In this document: positions 24,848-35,583 of the stretch, piece after piece
How the letters are laid out: the number at the start of each line of letters is the position of its first letter
How positions within the stretch are numbered: the first letter of the stretch is position 1
NCBI RefSeq assembly: GCF_008830365.1
Contig: NZ_WBKI01000001.1
Coordinates: forward strand, 1,736,001-1,800,000
Length of the DNA stretch: 64,000 bases
Origin: Serratia proteamaculans
Lineage (GTDB): Bacteria; Pseudomonadota; Gammaproteobacteria; Enterobacterales; Enterobacteriaceae
Direction of reading: 5' to 3'
Position numbers and translations under genes: made by a program
The notes under the pieces: generated by a model
The model's input: only the letters and a program-made list of their open reading frames with translations
Told to the model about the DNA's origin: nothing
The model's database searches: none

Positions 24848-27800
24848 TCACCCTTTACGGTGCAACAGCAAATAAACCACCGGAACCACCAGCATCGACA
24901 ACAAGGGTGCGCTGACCATCCCGCCAATCATCGGTGCCGCAATGCGCCGCATCACCTCAGAACCGGCACCATCGCCCCACATGATCGGTAGCAACCCAGC
25001 CATGATGGTGGCGACGGTCATCACTTTTGGCCGCACTCGCAGGACCGCCCCCTCACTGATGGCCGCCATCAGTTGTTGCTGGGTGAGCGGCTGCCCTGGC
25101 TGACGGTGTTTTTCCAACGCGTGATTCAGGTACAGCACCATAATCACGCCGAACTCCGCCGCCACCCCGGACAGGGCAATAAAGCCAACCGCCCCGGCCA
25201 CCGAAAGGTTGTAGTCCAACAGGTACAGCAGCCACACGCCGCCGATCAGCGCGAAGGGCAGCGTCGCCATGATCAGCAGCGCATCGCGCACACTGCTGAA
25301 GGTGACAAACAGCAAGACGAAAATGATCGCCAGCGTCACCGGCAGCACGATTTTCAGCTGGGCGCTGGCGCGTTCCAGATATTCAAATTGCCCGGACCAC
25401 CCCAATGACACCCCGGCTGGCAACTTAACCTGCTGTGCGACCGCCTGCTGCATATCTTCCACCGCCGATTTGAGATCGCGCCCGCGCAGATCGACATAAA
25501 TCCAGTTGGAAAGCCGCGCATTCTCACTTTTCAACATCGGCGGCCCTTCGGTCACCCGAATGTCTGCCAACATCGACAACGGCACCTGGCCCCCGCTGGC
25601 GGTCAGAACCGGCAGCGCCTGCAGTTGTTGCACCGAATCACGGATTTCGCGTGGGTAACGCACATTGATCGGATAACGCGCCCGCCCCTCTATGGTTTCA
25701 CCAATGTTTTCGCCGCCCACCAACGTCGCCACCATAGATTGCAGCTCTTTGACCGAAACGCCGTAGCGTGCCGCTCGCTGACGGTCGATATCAATATCCA
25801 CGTAACGGCCGCCGGTAATACGCTCGGCCAGTGCCGAGGTAACGCCCGGAACCCGCTTCACCACCTGCTCAATCTGCCCGGAAATCCGTTCGATATCGGC
25901 CATGTTATTGCCGTTCACCTTGATACCGACCGGGCTTTTTATCCCGGTGGCCAACATATCCAGCCGATTGCGGATTGGGGGAACCCACACGTTGGCTATC
26001 CCCGGCACCTTAACCACGCTGTCCAATTCCGCCACCAGCTTGTCCATGGTCATGCCCGGTCGCCATTGGTCATGTGGCTTGAAACGAATGGTGGTTTCCA
26101 GCATGGTCAGCGGTGCCGGGTCGGTAGCGGTTTCCGCCCGCCCCGCCTTGCCGAATACCGTCGCCACTTCCGGCACGGTTTTGATCAACCGGTCGGTCAG
26201 TTGCAGCAGCCTGCTGGCTTCGCGTGCCGACATGCCCGGCAATGACGATGGCATATACAACAGATCGCCTTCATCGAGCTGCGGCATAAATTCACTGCCC
26301 AGGCGGCTGAGCGGATACAAGGTTAACAACAGCAGCAGCAACGAAACCCCGAGCGTGGTTTTCGGCCTTGCCAACACCGCCGCCAGCACCGGCTGGTACA
26401 GACGGATCAGCCAACGGTTGATTGGGTTGGCATGCTCGTCGGGAATGCGACCACGAATGAAGTAGCCCATCAACACCGGCACCAGCGTAATTCCCAGCCC
26501 GGCCGCCACCGCCATGGCGTAGGTCTTGGTGTAGGCCAGCGGAGAGAACATCCGCCCTTCCTGCGCCTGCAGGGTGAAGACCGGAATGAAGGACAACGTG
26601 ATGATCAGCAGACTGCAAAACAGCGCCGGTCCCACCTCCACCGCCGCCTGCTCCGAAATGCGCCAATAATCTGCCGACGTCGGTTGTTGCCCAGGGTGGC
26701 GTTGTCGCCACTGCTCCAGCACCTTATGCATGTTCTCGATCATGACGATCGCCGCATCTACCATCGCCCCTATCGCGATGGCGATCCCGCCCAACGACAT
26801 GATGTTGGCGTTCACCCCCTGATAATGCATCACCACAAAGGCACCGAGAATGCCGAGTGGCAGCGTGATCATCGCCACCAGTGCCGAGCGGAAATGGAAC
26901 AGGAACAAGGTGCAGACCAGAGCCACCACGATAAACTCTTCCAGCAGCTTGTGGGACAAGGTTTCGATGGCATGCTCGATCAACTGAGAGCGGTCGTAAA
27001 CCGTGACGATTTCCACCCCCGGCGGCAAGGTCTGCTGAATATCCTGTAGCTTCACCTTCAGCGCATTGATGGTTTCCAGCGCATTTTTACCGTAGCGCAT
27101 CACCACAATGCCGCCTGCCGCTTCCCCTTCCCCGTTCAACTCCGCCACGCCACGGCGGATCTCCGGCCCTTCACGCAGCGTCGCCACCTGTGACAGCAGG
27201 ATAGGCACACCGTCGCGCACGGTGATCACCACGTTGGCAAAATCACTCAGCTTTTTCAGGTAGCCCGAGGTGCGCACCATATATTCCGCTTCGCCCATTT
27301 CCAGCAGCGCCCCGCCGCCTTCCTGATTGGCATCCTGGATGGCCGTCACCACCTGTTGATGAGTGATATTCAGCGCACGCAGACTTTGCGGATCCAGCAC
27401 CACCTGATACTGGCGCACCATGCCGCCCACGCTGGCTACCTCCGCCACGTTGGGGACGGTTTTAAGCTCAAACTTCAGCGTCCAGTCTTGCAGCGCGCGC
27501 AGGTCGGCCAGGCTGTGTTTGCCGCTTTTATCCACCAGAGCATATTCATACACCCAACCCACACCGGTAGCATCCGGCCCCAGCGCCACCTTCACCTGTT
27601 CAGGCAATGAAGATTGCACCTGGCTCAACGACTCCAGCACCCGTGAACGCGCCCAGTAAAGATCGGTGCCATCCTCAAACAGCACGTAGACGTAGGCGTC
27701 GCCAAACATGGAAAAGCCCCGCACCGTTTTAGCCCCCGGCACCGTCAACAAGGTAGTGGTCAGCGGATAGGTAACCTGATCTTCAATCACCTGCGGTGCC

Positions 27801-27967
27801 TTGCCTGGGTAAGTGGCACGGACGATCACCTGCACGTCAGACAAGTCCGGCAGTGCATCCAGCGGTGCTTTCTGCAAAGCCCAAACACCCCAGCCGGCCA
27901 ACAACACCGAAGCCAGTAGCACCAGCAGCCGATTACGCAGCGACCAGCGGATCACTAATGCAATCAT
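24848..27967 (-). CDS. cusA: CusA/SilA-type RND copper-silver efflux pump
   Basis: A 1039-residue inner-membrane RND transporter of the heavy-metal subfamily. The N-terminus [21 protein letters not shown] opens the first helix; two large periplasmic loops and twelve helices follow. Landmarks are [44 protein letters not shown] (helix 4 region with acidic proton-relay residues), [20 protein letters not shown], and [21 protein letters not shown]. Close resemblance to E. coli CusA supports Cu(I)/Ag(I) as substrate rather than divalent metals. It overlaps cusB by four bases and is last in the operon. Confidence 0.93.
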   Translation of the reverse strand: MIALVIRWSLRNRLLVLLASVLLAGWGVWALQKAPLDALPDLSDVQVIVRATYPGKAPQVIEDQVTYPLTTTLLTVPGAKTVRGFSMFGDAYVYVLFEDGTDLYWARSRVLESLSQVQSSLPEQVKVALGPDATGVGWVYEYALVDKSGKHSLADLRALQDWTLKFELKTVPNVAEVASVGGMVRQYQVVLDPQSLRALNITHQQVVTAIQDANQEGGGALLEMGEAEYMVRTSGYLKKLSDFANVVITVRDGVPILLSQVATLREGPEIRRGVAELNGEGEAAGGIVVMRYGKNALETINALKVKLQDIQQTLPPGVEIVTVYDRSQLIEHAIETLSHKLLEEFIVVALVCTLFLFHFRSALVAMITLPLGILGAFVVMHYQGVNANIMSLGGIAIAIGAMVDAAIVMIENMHKVLEQWRQRHPGQQPTSADYWRISEQAAVEVGPALFCSLLIITLSFIPVFTLQAQEGRMFSPLAYTKTYAMAVAAGLGITLVPVLMGYFIRGRIPDEHANPINRWLIRLYQPVLAAVLARPKTTLGVSLLLLLLTLYPLSRLGSEFMPQLDEGDLLYMPSSLPGMSAREASRLLQLTDRLIKTVPEVATVFGKAGRAETATDPAPLTMLETTIRFKPHDQWRPGMTMDKLVAELDSVVKVPGIANVWVPPIRNRLDMLATGIKSPVGIKVNGNNMADIERISGQIEQVVKRVPGVTSALAERITGGRYVDIDIDRQRAARYGVSVKELQSMVATLVGGENIGETIEGRARYPINVRYPREIRDSVQQLQALPVLTASGGQVPLSMLADIRVTEGPPMLKSENARLSNWIYVDLRGRDLKSAVEDMQQAVAQQVKLPAGVSLGWSGQFEYLERASAQLKIVLPVTLAIIFVLLFVTFSSVRDALLIMATLPFALIGGVWLLYLLDYNLSVAGAVGFIALSGVAAEFGVIMVLYLNHALEKHRQPGQPLTQQQLMAAISEGAVLRVRPKVMTVATIMAGLLPIMWGDGAGSEVMRRIAAPMIGGMVSAPLLSMLVVPVVYLLLHRKG

Positions 27968-29415
27968 AAGTGACCTCCGTGTTCAGCACTCGCCGACAGG
28001 ACCTGGCTGATATGCGAACCGCTGTCGTCGACGCTAAAGCGGATTTTCACCCGGTCGCCTGGCTTGATGCCTGCCGGTAATCCTCCCGGCGGCAAAGCAA
28101 AATCCATGGTCATCGCCGGCCACTGCAATTCCGGCACCGGCCCGTGTAACAACGTTATGCTGTCGCCATTCAGCGCCTTAATCACTCCCTCGGCCTGATA
28201 CTGCTTAACCTCGGTTTCCGCCGCCATCTGCGGCAAAGCACTGCGCATGCTGGCCTCGGAGTCAATCAGGAACTGACCGGAGGTCACGACCTGCTGCCCG
28301 GCGTTCAGCCCACGTTTGATTTCGACCCAGCCGTCCTGGGCGCGCCCAGCCACCACCTCAACCGGCGTGAAATGACCATTACCTTCGGCGATCAATACCC
28401 GATTACGATCGCCACTGCCAATCAGTGCCTCCTGCGGGATTGCCAGCACCGGTTGACCGACGCGGCCCTGCGACAGCGTCAGTTGCAGGTACATGCCCGG
28501 CCGCAGCTTTTGCTGAGGATTTTTCAACAGGATCCGCGCTTTAAAAGTTCGGGTCAGCGGATCGACATTAGCCAACAGTTCGCTCACCTCGCCTTCAAAG
28601 CGCTCTCCCGGCCAACTGGCGGAGTTGGCCTGCACCCTGTCCCCCACTTTCAGCAACCCGGCTTGCGCCTGCGGATAATCAGCCACGATCCACACCGGAT
28701 CGAGACGGGCAAGTTCAAACAGCCCCTGCGCCGCGGTCACCTGTGCACCTTCGAGCACGCTGAGTTTGTTCACATAACCGCTTTCCGGCGCCACTATCGT
28801 AATGCGAGGCTCGGGTTTACCCGTGCGCTCTACCTGCCGAATCACCGCTTCAGGCATAAACAGCAGCTGCAACCGCTGGCGTGCGGCGGCGGTCAACGCA
28901 CGGTCACCCAGTTGGCGTATCGCCAGATACTCCTGCTGCGCCGCACTCCAGTCCGGGATCCACAACTGTGCCAGCGCTTCGCCTTTTTTCACCTGCTGCT
29001 GGCTGGCACGGACATAGAGTTTTTCCACCAGCCCATTGGCGCGGGCGGCAATGATCTGTACCCCACGTTCATCGGTGGCCACGCTGCCAAAAGCGTTAAG
29101 CTGCGGATCCAGCGGACGCAACTGGGCGGTTTCGATACGTACCCCCAGGTTCTGCTGCTGGCGTGCGCTGATGGTCACACCGCCCTCGGTCTTCGCCTCA
29201 TCGGCATAGCGCGGCACCAGTTGCATATCCATAAAAGGCGATTTCCCCGGCTTATCAAAGCGCTGGGCAGGCATCATCGGATCGTACCAATACAGTACCT
29301 GCCGTTCACTTTTGTCCACCTGCGGTGCGGTTTCACCCGACGCGCCAAACCAGTATCCGGCCAGCCCAGCGCCGATTAACGCCGCTAACAGCGCCAGCTT
29401 AAATGGCATTTTCAT
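27964..29415 (-). CDS. cusB: CusB/SilB-type adaptor with a C-terminal CusF-like domain
   Basis: A 483-residue membrane-fusion protein. After an N-terminal anchor (about 5-22) comes the heavy-metal-binding segment [20 protein letters not shown] with [13 protein letters not shown], then lipoyl, beta-barrel and membrane-proximal domains ([18 protein letters not shown]). Residues about 405-475 form a CusF-like extension: [20 protein letters not shown] and [13 protein letters not shown], with the Trp and two Met that bind Cu(I)/Ag(I). E. coli CusB lacks this extension. ATG 29415 has AGGAG upstream and overlaps the cusC stop as ATGA. Confidence 0.93.
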   Translation of the reverse strand: MKMPFKLALLAALIGAGLAGYWFGASGETAPQVDKSERQVLYWYDPMMPAQRFDKPGKSPFMDMQLVPRYADEAKTEGGVTISARQQQNLGVRIETAQLRPLDPQLNAFGSVATDERGVQIIAARANGLVEKLYVRASQQQVKKGEALAQLWIPDWSAAQQEYLAIRQLGDRALTAAARQRLQLLFMPEAVIRQVERTGKPEPRITIVAPESGYVNKLSVLEGAQVTAAQGLFELARLDPVWIVADYPQAQAGLLKVGDRVQANSASWPGERFEGEVSELLANVDPLTRTFKARILLKNPQQKLRPGMYLQLTLSQGRVGQPVLAIPQEALIGSGDRNRVLIAEGNGHFTPVEVVAGRAQDGWVEIKRGLNAGQQVVTSGQFLIDSEASMRSALPQMAAETEVKQYQAEGVIKALNGDSITLLHGPVPELQWPAMTMDFALPPGGLPAGIKPGDRVKIRFSVDDSGSHISQVLSASAEHGGHL

Positions 29416-30671
29416 TGCATCGACTCCTGAGGGGTGAGGTAGCGGATAGCGGCCCAAATCTGCGCCAGTCCGCGAGCGGCCTTACCGGCGCTGAGACGGC
29501 TGTCGAGCAGCGCCCGTCTTGCTTCCAACACCGCAGACAAGTCGCTTTTACCGCTGCGATATTGCGCCAACAGCAAGCTCACTCGCTGTTGCTGCAGGGG
29601 GATCGCCTGTTGTTGCTGACGCTGCCATTGCGCCTGCGCCGCCTGATACTGTGCCAACAGCGTGTCGAGCTGCGCCTGATGATCGCGGATCAGCAACGTC
29701 AGCCGATCGTTGGCCTCCATGTTGCGAGACACATCAGCGGCGTAGTTCTTGTCCTGCAGTTGCGAGCGGAACAGCGGCAGATCGACGGTAAACATCACCC
29801 CAGCCAGATCTTCGTAATCATCGGCACGCTTGCCGTAATAGACCTCTACGCCGACGTCCGGTATCGCCGCCACCTCCGACTGCGCCGAACGCGCCTTGGC
29901 TACGTCGGCCTCACGGCTGGCCTGCAGCACTTCGGGATGCTGCCTGATCGCCTGTCGTAAGACGTCACTGTCGGCCGGCAAACGTTCAAAGCGCGGCAGG
30001 GTTCCGGCGGTATCCGTCGCCGCCAGACCGGTCAGTTGTGTCAGGCGTGCCTGCGCCACCGCGACGTCACGCTGCGCCTCACTGATACGGTCCTGCATGG
30101 CCAACAGCGTCAGTCTGGCATCCAGCACGCCGCTGGCAGGAGTACCGCCACCGGCCACACCGGCATGCTGAGTGGCAATTTGACGCTCACTCTCCGTGAC
30201 CAGAGCAGTAGCATCGCGCAAGGTTTGCCGACTCAGTGCCAGTTCCAGCCATGCCTGCGCGGTTTGCTGCTGCAGACGGGTTCGGATGGTGGCACTGCCG
30301 GCGTCCGTCTGGCTGGCTTCGGCGCGCAGGGTATCCGCTTTACGTTGGCGTTTGATACTGCTGACGTAATCCTGCATGATGCCAACCCGCCCCATCGTCA
30401 TGCCTTCACGGGTGAAGCGTCGGGCGTTTCCACCCTGCACCGGCACGTTTTCAATACCGAACTTCAGCTTGGGATCGGGCAATTGCATCGCCGAATCCGC
30501 CATGTTCTCCAGGGCATTCACCTGATGTCGATTGGCCGAAAGTTCCGCCGAATAGCGTTCAGCTGCCGTCAACGATTGTTGCAGCGTCAGTTCCGCTGCC
30601 AGGCTGGCCGGTGCCCAACAGGCAAGCAGCAGCCAGCCCACCCGTAAAGGGTGAGAAAGGATAATGGTCAT
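29412..30671 (-). CDS. cusC: TolC-family outer-membrane channel of the Cus system
   Basis: A 419-residue outer-membrane factor. A signal peptide ends near LAAE (about residue 25). The body has two repeats of long coiled-coil helices (LTLQQSLTAAERYSAELSANRHQV; VYYGKRADDYEDLAGVMFTVDLPLF) as in OEP/TolC proteins. It is closer to short TolC-family proteins of metal efflux operons than to E. coli CusC, which is a lipoprotein; no lipobox is seen here. The cusC symbol is therefore by function and position. GGAGGCG precedes ATG 30671; the longer frame to 30707 overlaps the cusF end and is not favoured. Confidence 0.85.
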   Translation of the reverse strand: MTIILSHPLRVGWLLLACWAPASLAAELTLQQSLTAAERYSAELSANRHQVNALENMADSAMQLPDPKLKFGIENVPVQGGNARRFTREGMTMGRVGIMQDYVSSIKRQRKADTLRAEASQTDAGSATIRTRLQQQTAQAWLELALSRQTLRDATALVTESERQIATQHAGVAGGGTPASGVLDARLTLLAMQDRISEAQRDVAVAQARLTQLTGLAATDTAGTLPRFERLPADSDVLRQAIRQHPEVLQASREADVAKARSAQSEVAAIPDVGVEVYYGKRADDYEDLAGVMFTVDLPLFRSQLQDKNYAADVSRNMEANDRLTLLIRDHQAQLDTLLAQYQAAQAQWQRQQQQAIPLQQQRVSLLLAQYRSGKSDLSAVLEARRALLDSRLSAGKAARGLAQIWAAIRYLTPQESMQ

Positions 30672-30681
30672 GACGCCTCCG

Positions 30682-31005
30682 TTATTGCCGAGCGGTTGCG
30701 ATAGCAATCAGCCGGTAACCGCCATCGACCGGCAGGAAGCTGAAATCAACCGCCGTTCCCACAGGCAGTGCAGTGAGCAATGGCGATGAAGGGAGCTGGA
30801 AACTCATGGTCATGGGCGGCCAGTTGAGCGCCGTAATGGCCCGGTGTGCGATGGACACCTTTCGCTCATCCCAGGCTTTGATCACGCCCTGGCTATGGAT
30901 TTCGACGGTAGGTGTTACGGCAGAATGCTGCATCGCCATATCGGCGGCGCTGGCGACAGAGGAGAAAAGCAGGGTGATCAGTACAGCGGCAAATAAATTA
31001 CGCAT
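30682..31005 (-). CDS. cusF: CusF-like periplasmic Cu(I)/Ag(I) chaperone
   Basis: A 107-residue secreted protein: signal peptide (MRNLFAAVLITLLFSSVASA) and a small OB-fold domain. The metal site is VSIAHRAITALNWPPMTMSF, containing the His, Trp and two Met that in E. coli CusF bind Cu(I) or Ag(I) with a cation-pi contact. It lies ten bases before cusC in the order F-C-B-A, whereas E. coli has C-F-B-A. Together with the CusF-like tail of CusB this operon encodes two copies of the metal-site domain. Confidence 0.92.
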   Translation of the reverse strand: MRNLFAAVLITLLFSSVASAADMAMQHSAVTPTVEIHSQGVIKAWDERKVSIAHRAITALNWPPMTMSFQLPSSPLLTALPVGTAVDFSFLPVDGGYRLIAIATARQ

Positions 31006-31073
31006 AACGGGTACTCCATTAAATAGTTAACAAACGCGGGTGGCCGTCAGGGACGGCAAAGCGGTTGTCAGAG

Positions 31074-31496
31074 CTATTCACGGAACCGGCAGAAAACTAT
31101 CTCTGTCGGCGGGCCTGTTATCGGGGGTGTTTGCCAGGTATTAACCGGGATAGAAAGTGACGGGGAAGGCGCAATAACGGCCCATTCGCTGCTGATCGGC
31201 AAGGCGGCTAACGTCAGGTTGGCGTGGTCTTGTTGGGCTGACTCAGGGACACAATGTTTCTCGCACAGCGGCCCCTGGGTTTGCATCTGTTCCGACGACG
31301 GCAGGCTGTTTTGCATATGCATCATATGCTGGGCCATCGGCGCCTCGCCGCTGAACTGCAGGTTACAATTATGGCTGGCCAGCGCCAGTTGGCTATTCAA
31401 CAGCAGCCAGCAGACGACCAATAACCATGCGCCAGCCCGCTTTTTAGCAAAGCGCAGACGGTGCATGGATAAAGAGATGGACGCCAAAGCCGACAT
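31074..31496 (-). CDS. Met/His/Cys-rich small protein heading the cus operon
   Basis: A 140-residue protein with one N-terminal hydrophobic segment (about 20-37, GAWLLVVCWLLLNSQLALA) that may be a signal peptide. The following part is rich in possible metal ligands: ASHNCNL, QHMMHMQNSL and CEKHCVPES. The C-terminus ends TEIVFCRFRE, reminiscent of the LRLCVFRE ending of the ScsA-like protein at 16367, so both may belong to the same broad DUF2946-type group. It lies 68 bases before cusF on the same strand. The start is uncertain (31496 or 31466); ribosome sites are weak. Confidence 0.6.
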   Translation of the reverse strand: MSALASISLSMHRLRFAKKRAGAWLLVVCWLLLNSQLALASHNCNLQFSGEAPMAQHMMHMQNSLPSSEQMQTQGPLCEKHCVPESAQQDHANLTLAALPISSEWAVIAPSPSLSIPVNTWQTPPITGPPTEIVFCRFRE

Positions 31497-31644
31497 CAGG
31501 TCATTCCAGAGCGGGAGATGGCGGAAGTATATCGACCAAGTGCTTGCGCAGGAATGGAATTTACACCCGCTGACAAAGCGGCATTCACCGGCGAAGTGGA
31601 AATTAAAATTCTTTGATATCAATCAACCGGTGGCGTCTCAGCCA

Positions 31645-31674
31645 AAGAAAAAGCCCAGCGCGGAGGCTGGGCTT
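31645..31674 (-). terminator. Rho-independent terminator of the small lipoprotein gene
   Basis: AAGCCCAGC (31651-31659) pairs with GCTGGGCTT (31666-31674), a perfect 9-bp stem with a six-base loop. On the minus strand it is followed by TTTTTC, a good terminator 27 bases after the stop of the gene at 31702. Confidence 0.85.
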
Positions 31675-31701
31675 GATACGGAGATATTCACCGACGGAGG
31701 G

Positions 31702-31923
31702 TTATTTGGTTAACGCGATAATACCCAGCGTCAGACCGGCAACCGCCGCCGCACCACCGGCGATGGCGCCTGCGGTTTCCCAGTTATCCTGAGTGGTGCC
31801 TTTCATACAGGTGTTGGTGTGCACCAGACGCCCCTGATCGTCATAAACCGGGACACAAGGTGACTCAGTCGCGCACCCAGCCAGAAATACCGACAGCAGC
31901 CCAACCGCAATTAACTTTTTCAT
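31702..31923 (-). CDS. Small glycine-zipper lipoprotein of unknown function
   Basis: A 73-residue protein. The N-terminus MKKLIAVGLLSVFLAGCATE is a lipoprotein signal with lipobox LAGC (Cys 17). The middle (SPCVPVYDDQGRLVHTNTCMKG) has two further Cys that could pair. The C-terminus AGAIAGGAAAVAGLTLGIIAL is a glycine-zipper membrane-interacting helix. It has its own terminator and stands alone between the cus operon and fabB, a place where E. coli has other genes. No function can be assigned. Confidence 0.8.
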   Translation of the reverse strand: MKKLIAVGLLSVFLAGCATESPCVPVYDDQGRLVHTNTCMKGTTQDNWETAGAIAGGAAAVAGLTLGIIALTK

Positions 31924-32084
31924 ACTTTTGCCTCAATGTTCGATCACTCTGAAATGCGACGCCGAGTGATATTCGCGCTATTGAGCCATTGTATGCGCAA
32001 AAGGCTGAACGAAGCGTTAATGATCCGTCAGAAGATGTAATTTGGGATAACTCCGAACGGCCCCCGGTAAGATCTGCAGGCAGT

Positions 32085-32109
32085 AAAAAGCCCGCGAAAA
32101 CGCGGGCTT
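32085..32109 (-). terminator. Rho-independent terminator of fabB
   Basis: AAGCCCGCG and CGCGGGCTT form a perfect 9-bp stem with a short A-rich loop, followed on the minus strand by TTTTT. It lies 24 bases after the fabB stop. Confidence 0.88.
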
Positions 32110-32132
32110 GATCGACAACCTTGAGGCCGGAA

Positions 32133-33347
32133 TTACTTCTGCAGTTTACGCATGACCAACGTGGCGTTGGTGCCGCCGAAACCGAAACTGTTGGACATCA
32201 CGGTAGTCAGCTCACGTTGAGTCGGCTGAGTCACGATGTTCATACCTGCGGCTTTCTCATCCAGGTTTTCGATGTTGATGCTCGGCGCAATAAAGCCGTG
32301 CTCAACCATCAACAGGCTGTAGATCGCTTCCTGCACGCCGGCGGCGCCCAGTGAGTGACCGGTCATGGCCTTGGTGGAGGAGATTGCCGGGGTGTTGTCG
32401 CCAAACACTTCACGGATAGCGCCCAGTTCTTTCACATCGCCAACCGGCGTGGAAGTCCCGTGCACGTTCATGTAGTCGATTGGGGTATCAACGCCCTGCA
32501 TTGCCATCTTCATGCAACGCACTGCACCTTCGCCTGATGGTGCAACCATGTCTGCACCGTCAGAGGTCGCACCGTAGCCGATGATCTCGGCATAGATGTG
32601 TGCGCCACGCGCCAGAGCGTGTTCCAGCTCTTCTACTACCACCATACCGCCGCCGCCAGCGATGACGAAACCGTCACGCGCTGCGTCGTAAGTACGGGAA
32701 GCTTTTTCCGGGGTGTCGTTGTAGCTGGTGGACAGTGCGCCCATCGCATCGAACTCACAGGCCATTTCCCAGCACAGTTCTTCACCACCGCCGGCAAAGA
32801 CGACGTCCTGCTTGCCCAGTTGGATCAGTTCAACCGCGTGGCCAATGCAGTGTGCAGAGGTGGCGCAGGCAGAGCTGATGGAATAGTTAACGCCACGAAT
32901 TTTGAACGGGGTTGCCAGGCAGGCGGAAACGCCTGAAGCCATAGCCTTGGTCACCATGTACGGGCCAACGCCGCGCAGGCCTTTGGCACGCATGCCGTCA
33001 GATCCAGCAACCTGGTTGCGTGGAGAGCCGCCACCTGAGCCAACAACCAGACCGGTGCGATCGTTGGAAACCTGATCGGCAGCCAGACCTGAGTCTTTGA
33101 TGGCTTCTTCCATGGAAAGATAGGCATAAACGGACGCATCGCTCATAAAGCGCATCACTTTACGGTCGATCAGACCGGTGGTGTCCAGTTTAACATCGCC
33201 CCATACGTGACTACGCATGCCGGAATCTTTAAGCTCCTGGGAGAAAGTGATCCCAGAACGTCCTTCCTGCAGGCTCGCCAGGACCTCCTGCTGGTTGTTA
33301 CCAATGCTGGAGACGATTCCCAGGCCAGTAATCACTGCACGTTTCAT
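32133..33347 (-). CDS. fabB: 3-oxoacyl-ACP synthase I
   Basis: A 404-residue condensing enzyme (KAS I) for chain elongation in fatty acid synthesis, essential for the unsaturated branch; cytoplasmic dimer. The catalytic triad is visible: Cys in [10 protein letters not shown], His in [11 protein letters not shown] and His in [10 protein letters not shown]. The N-terminus [18 protein letters not shown] and the C-terminal [16 protein letters not shown] are diagnostic. It is divergent from mnmC. A FabR palindrome and a FadR-like site lie 49-84 bases upstream of the start, matching the dual control of E. coli fabB. Confidence 0.98.
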   Translation of the reverse strand: MKRAVITGLGIVSSIGNNQQEVLASLQEGRSGITFSQELKDSGMRSHVWGDVKLDTTGLIDRKVMRFMSDASVYAYLSMEEAIKDSGLAADQVSNDRTGLVVGSGGGSPRNQVAGSDGMRAKGLRGVGPYMVTKAMASGVSACLATPFKIRGVNYSISSACATSAHCIGHAVELIQLGKQDVVFAGGGEELCWEMACEFDAMGALSTSYNDTPEKASRTYDAARDGFVIAGGGGMVVVEELEHALARGAHIYAEIIGYGATSDGADMVAPSGEGAVRCMKMAMQGVDTPIDYMNVHGTSTPVGDVKELGAIREVFGDNTPAISSTKAMTGHSLGAAGVQEAIYSLLMVEHGFIAPSINIENLDEKAAGMNIVTQPTQRELTTVMSNSFGFGGTNATLVMRKLQK

Positions 33348-33395
33348 TCAGTACCTCTTCCACAATTTTACATTCGGGATTTTGCATCGCACTTT

Positions 33396-33413
33396 AGCGT
33401 ACAGATGTACGCC
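33396..33413. promoter_or_regulatory. FabR operator of fabB
   Basis: AGCGTACAGATGTACGCC is an almost perfect palindrome equal to the FabR recognition core (AGCGTACA-NN-TGTACGCT) with one deviation in the last base. It lies 49 bases upstream of the fabB start codon. FabR represses fabA and fabB according to unsaturated thioester levels. Confidence 0.88.
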
Positions 33414-33414
33414 G

Positions 33415-33431
33415 AACAAGTCCGATCAGCG
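33415..33431 (-). promoter_or_regulatory. FadR-like activator site of fabB
   Basis: Read on the minus strand the site is CGCTGATCGGACTTGTT, which matches the FadR consensus ANCTGGTCNGACNTGTT except for the first base and one G-to-A change. It abuts the FabR palindrome on its upstream side relative to fabB, the position from which FadR activates fabB in E. coli. Confidence 0.75.
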
Positions 33432-33517
33432 TTTTTCAGCTTTATTCTTATCCAGTTTGCGCCATAGCGCCAGCGCCGTTAGAATCCCGTCACCCCTTGA
33501 GTTACGAGCAACTAACC

Positions 33518-35539
33518 GTGAGCCACGCCCCGATCCAAACCGCAGCGTTATCCTGGAATGAACAGGGTACACCTGTTTCGAAACAGTTTGATGACGTCTA
33601 CTTTTCTAATCAGGATGGGCTGGAAGAAACCCGCTACGTGTTTCTCAAGGGCAACCGACTGCCACTGCGTTTTGCCGAACACCCTCGCCCGCTGTTTATC
33701 GTCGCGGAAACCGGCTTCGGCACCGGACTTAATTTTTTAACCCTGTGGCAGGCCTTTACCGGCTTTCGTGCAACCACGCCGAACGCCACGCTGCAGCGGC
33801 TGCACTTTATCAGCTTTGAAAAATTCCCGCTGCTGCAGGCCGATCTGGCGGCGGCACATGCGCGTTGGCCGGAGCTGGCCCCCTATGCCGATGAGCTACG
33901 GGCCCAATGGCCGTTACCGCTGCCGGGCTGCCACCGCCTTCTGCTGGCGGAAGGCCGTATTACGCTCGACCTGTGGTTTGGCGACGTGAATACGCTGCTG
34001 CCACACTTTGACGCCAGTATGAACCGCCAAATCGACGCCTGGTTCCTCGACGGGTTCGCCCCGTCGAAAAATCCGGACATGTGGACCGAACAGCTGTTCG
34101 CCGCCATGGCACGTTTTGCCCGGCCGGGGGGCAGCCTTGCCACCTTTACCGCCGCCGGCTTCGTGCGTCGCGGGCTTCAGCAGGCCGGATTTGAGGTCAT
34201 CAAGAGCAAAGGTTTCGGTCAGAAACGTGAAATGCTGATTGGCGAACTGCCTGCCGATGCGCCCGTGATCGCCCATCCCACCCCCTGGTTGTTGCGCCCG
34301 GCGGCGGAGCATACCGACGATATCGCCATCATCGGCGGCGGTGTTGCCAGTGCCTTGACCGCCCTCGCCCTGTTGCGACGGGGTGCGAAGGTCACGCTGT
34401 ACTGTGCCGATCCGCAATCGGCCGAAGGAGCATCCGGCAACCGTCAGGGCGCGCTCTACCCGTTGTTGAACGGCCGGGGTGATGCACTGGAAAACTTCTT
34501 CAGCGCCGCCTTCCTGTTTGCCCGCCGTCAGTACGATGCGTTGGTTCAACAGGGCGTGGCGTTCGATCACCAATGGTGCGGCGTCAGTCAGTTAGCTTTT
34601 GATGAGAAGAGCGCCGGGAAGATTGCCAACATGCTGGCGGTTGAATGGCCGCAGGAACTGGCCACGGCGGCCGATCGCACCACGCTCAGCGCCCTGTGCG
34701 GCATTGACAGCGGTTTTGGCGGCATTAACTACCCTCAGGGCGGTTGGCTGTGCCCGGCCGAGCTGACGCGCAGTGCAATTGCCCTGGCGCAAGGTCAGGG
34801 GCTGAGCTGTCAGTATCAATCTGATGTCCGCGCTCTGACCGCCACCGACAGCGGCTGGCAGCTCAGCTTCAGTCAGGGTGAACCCCAACAGCATGCGACG
34901 GTGATCCTGGCCAGTGGCCATCGGCTTGGCGAATTGGCGCAAAGCGAAGCGATGCCAGTTTATGCGGTGCGCGGTCAGGTCTCCCATATCCCCACCACCC
35001 CGGTGCTGAGTGAGTTGAAACAGGTGCTGTGTTACGACGGCTACCTTACGCCGGTCAATCCTCATAACCAGCAGCACTGTATCGGCGCCAGCTACCAGCG
35101 CGGCGAAACTGCCACCGAATACCGCGAAGAAGAACAGCAGGCCAACCGTGCCCGCCTGCTGCGCTGCCTGCCGGATCAGAGCTGGCCGCTGCAGGTAGAC
35201 GTCAGCGGTCACCACGCCCGCTGCGGTGTGCGTAGCGCTACCCGCGATCATCTGCCGATGATTGGCGCAGTTCCGGACTTCCAGGCGACGCTGACCCTGT
35301 ATCAGGATCTGCAACGCCAACATCAGCGCGGTGAGGCTATTGCCAATGCGCCGAGCTATCCCAATCTGTTTGTGATTGGTGCGTTAGGTTCACGTGGGTT
35401 GTGCTCGGCTCCGCTGGCGGCGGAAATTTTGGCGGCGCAGCTATTCGGTGAGCCATTACCAGGCGACTCAGAGATGTTAGCGGCGTTGAATCCGAACCGG
35501 ATGTGGGTAAGAAAATTACTGAAGGGGCGTGAGGTTTAA
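33518..35539 (+). CDS. mnmC: Bifunctional tRNA mnm5s2U34 methyltransferase / FAD-dependent oxidoreductase
   Basis: A 673-residue two-domain enzyme. The N-terminal SAM-methyltransferase (about 1-245) has [28 protein letters not shown] and [17 protein letters not shown]. The C-terminal FAD-dependent demodification domain (about 265-673) opens with the dinucleotide motif [21 protein letters not shown] and ends with [19 protein letters not shown]. It completes 5-methylaminomethyl-2-thiouridine at tRNA position 34. I chose GTG 33518 because [21 protein letters not shown] then aligns in length with E. coli MnmC; the open frame begins with TTG at 33497. Confidence 0.94.
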   Translation: MSHAPIQTAALSWNEQGTPVSKQFDDVYFSNQDGLEETRYVFLKGNRLPLRFAEHPRPLFIVAETGFGTGLNFLTLWQAFTGFRATTPNATLQRLHFISFEKFPLLQADLAAAHARWPELAPYADELRAQWPLPLPGCHRLLLAEGRITLDLWFGDVNTLLPHFDASMNRQIDAWFLDGFAPSKNPDMWTEQLFAAMARFARPGGSLATFTAAGFVRRGLQQAGFEVIKSKGFGQKREMLIGELPADAPVIAHPTPWLLRPAAEHTDDIAIIGGGVASALTALALLRRGAKVTLYCADPQSAEGASGNRQGALYPLLNGRGDALENFFSAAFLFARRQYDALVQQGVAFDHQWCGVSQLAFDEKSAGKIANMLAVEWPQELATAADRTTLSALCGIDSGFGGINYPQGGWLCPAELTRSAIALAQGQGLSCQYQSDVRALTATDSGWQLSFSQGEPQQHATVILASGHRLGELAQSEAMPVYAVRGQVSHIPTTPVLSELKQVLCYDGYLTPVNPHNQQHCIGASYQRGETATEYREEEQQANRARLLRCLPDQSWPLQVDVSGHHARCGVRSATRDHLPMIGAVPDFQATLTLYQDLQRQHQRGEAIANAPSYPNLFVIGALGSRGLCSAPLAAEILAAQLFGEPLPGDSEMLAALNPNRMWVRKLLKGREV

Positions 35540-35583
35540 TCGCCATTTTACAGGACGCTGTTGCCAGCGCCCTGTAAAGCTGA

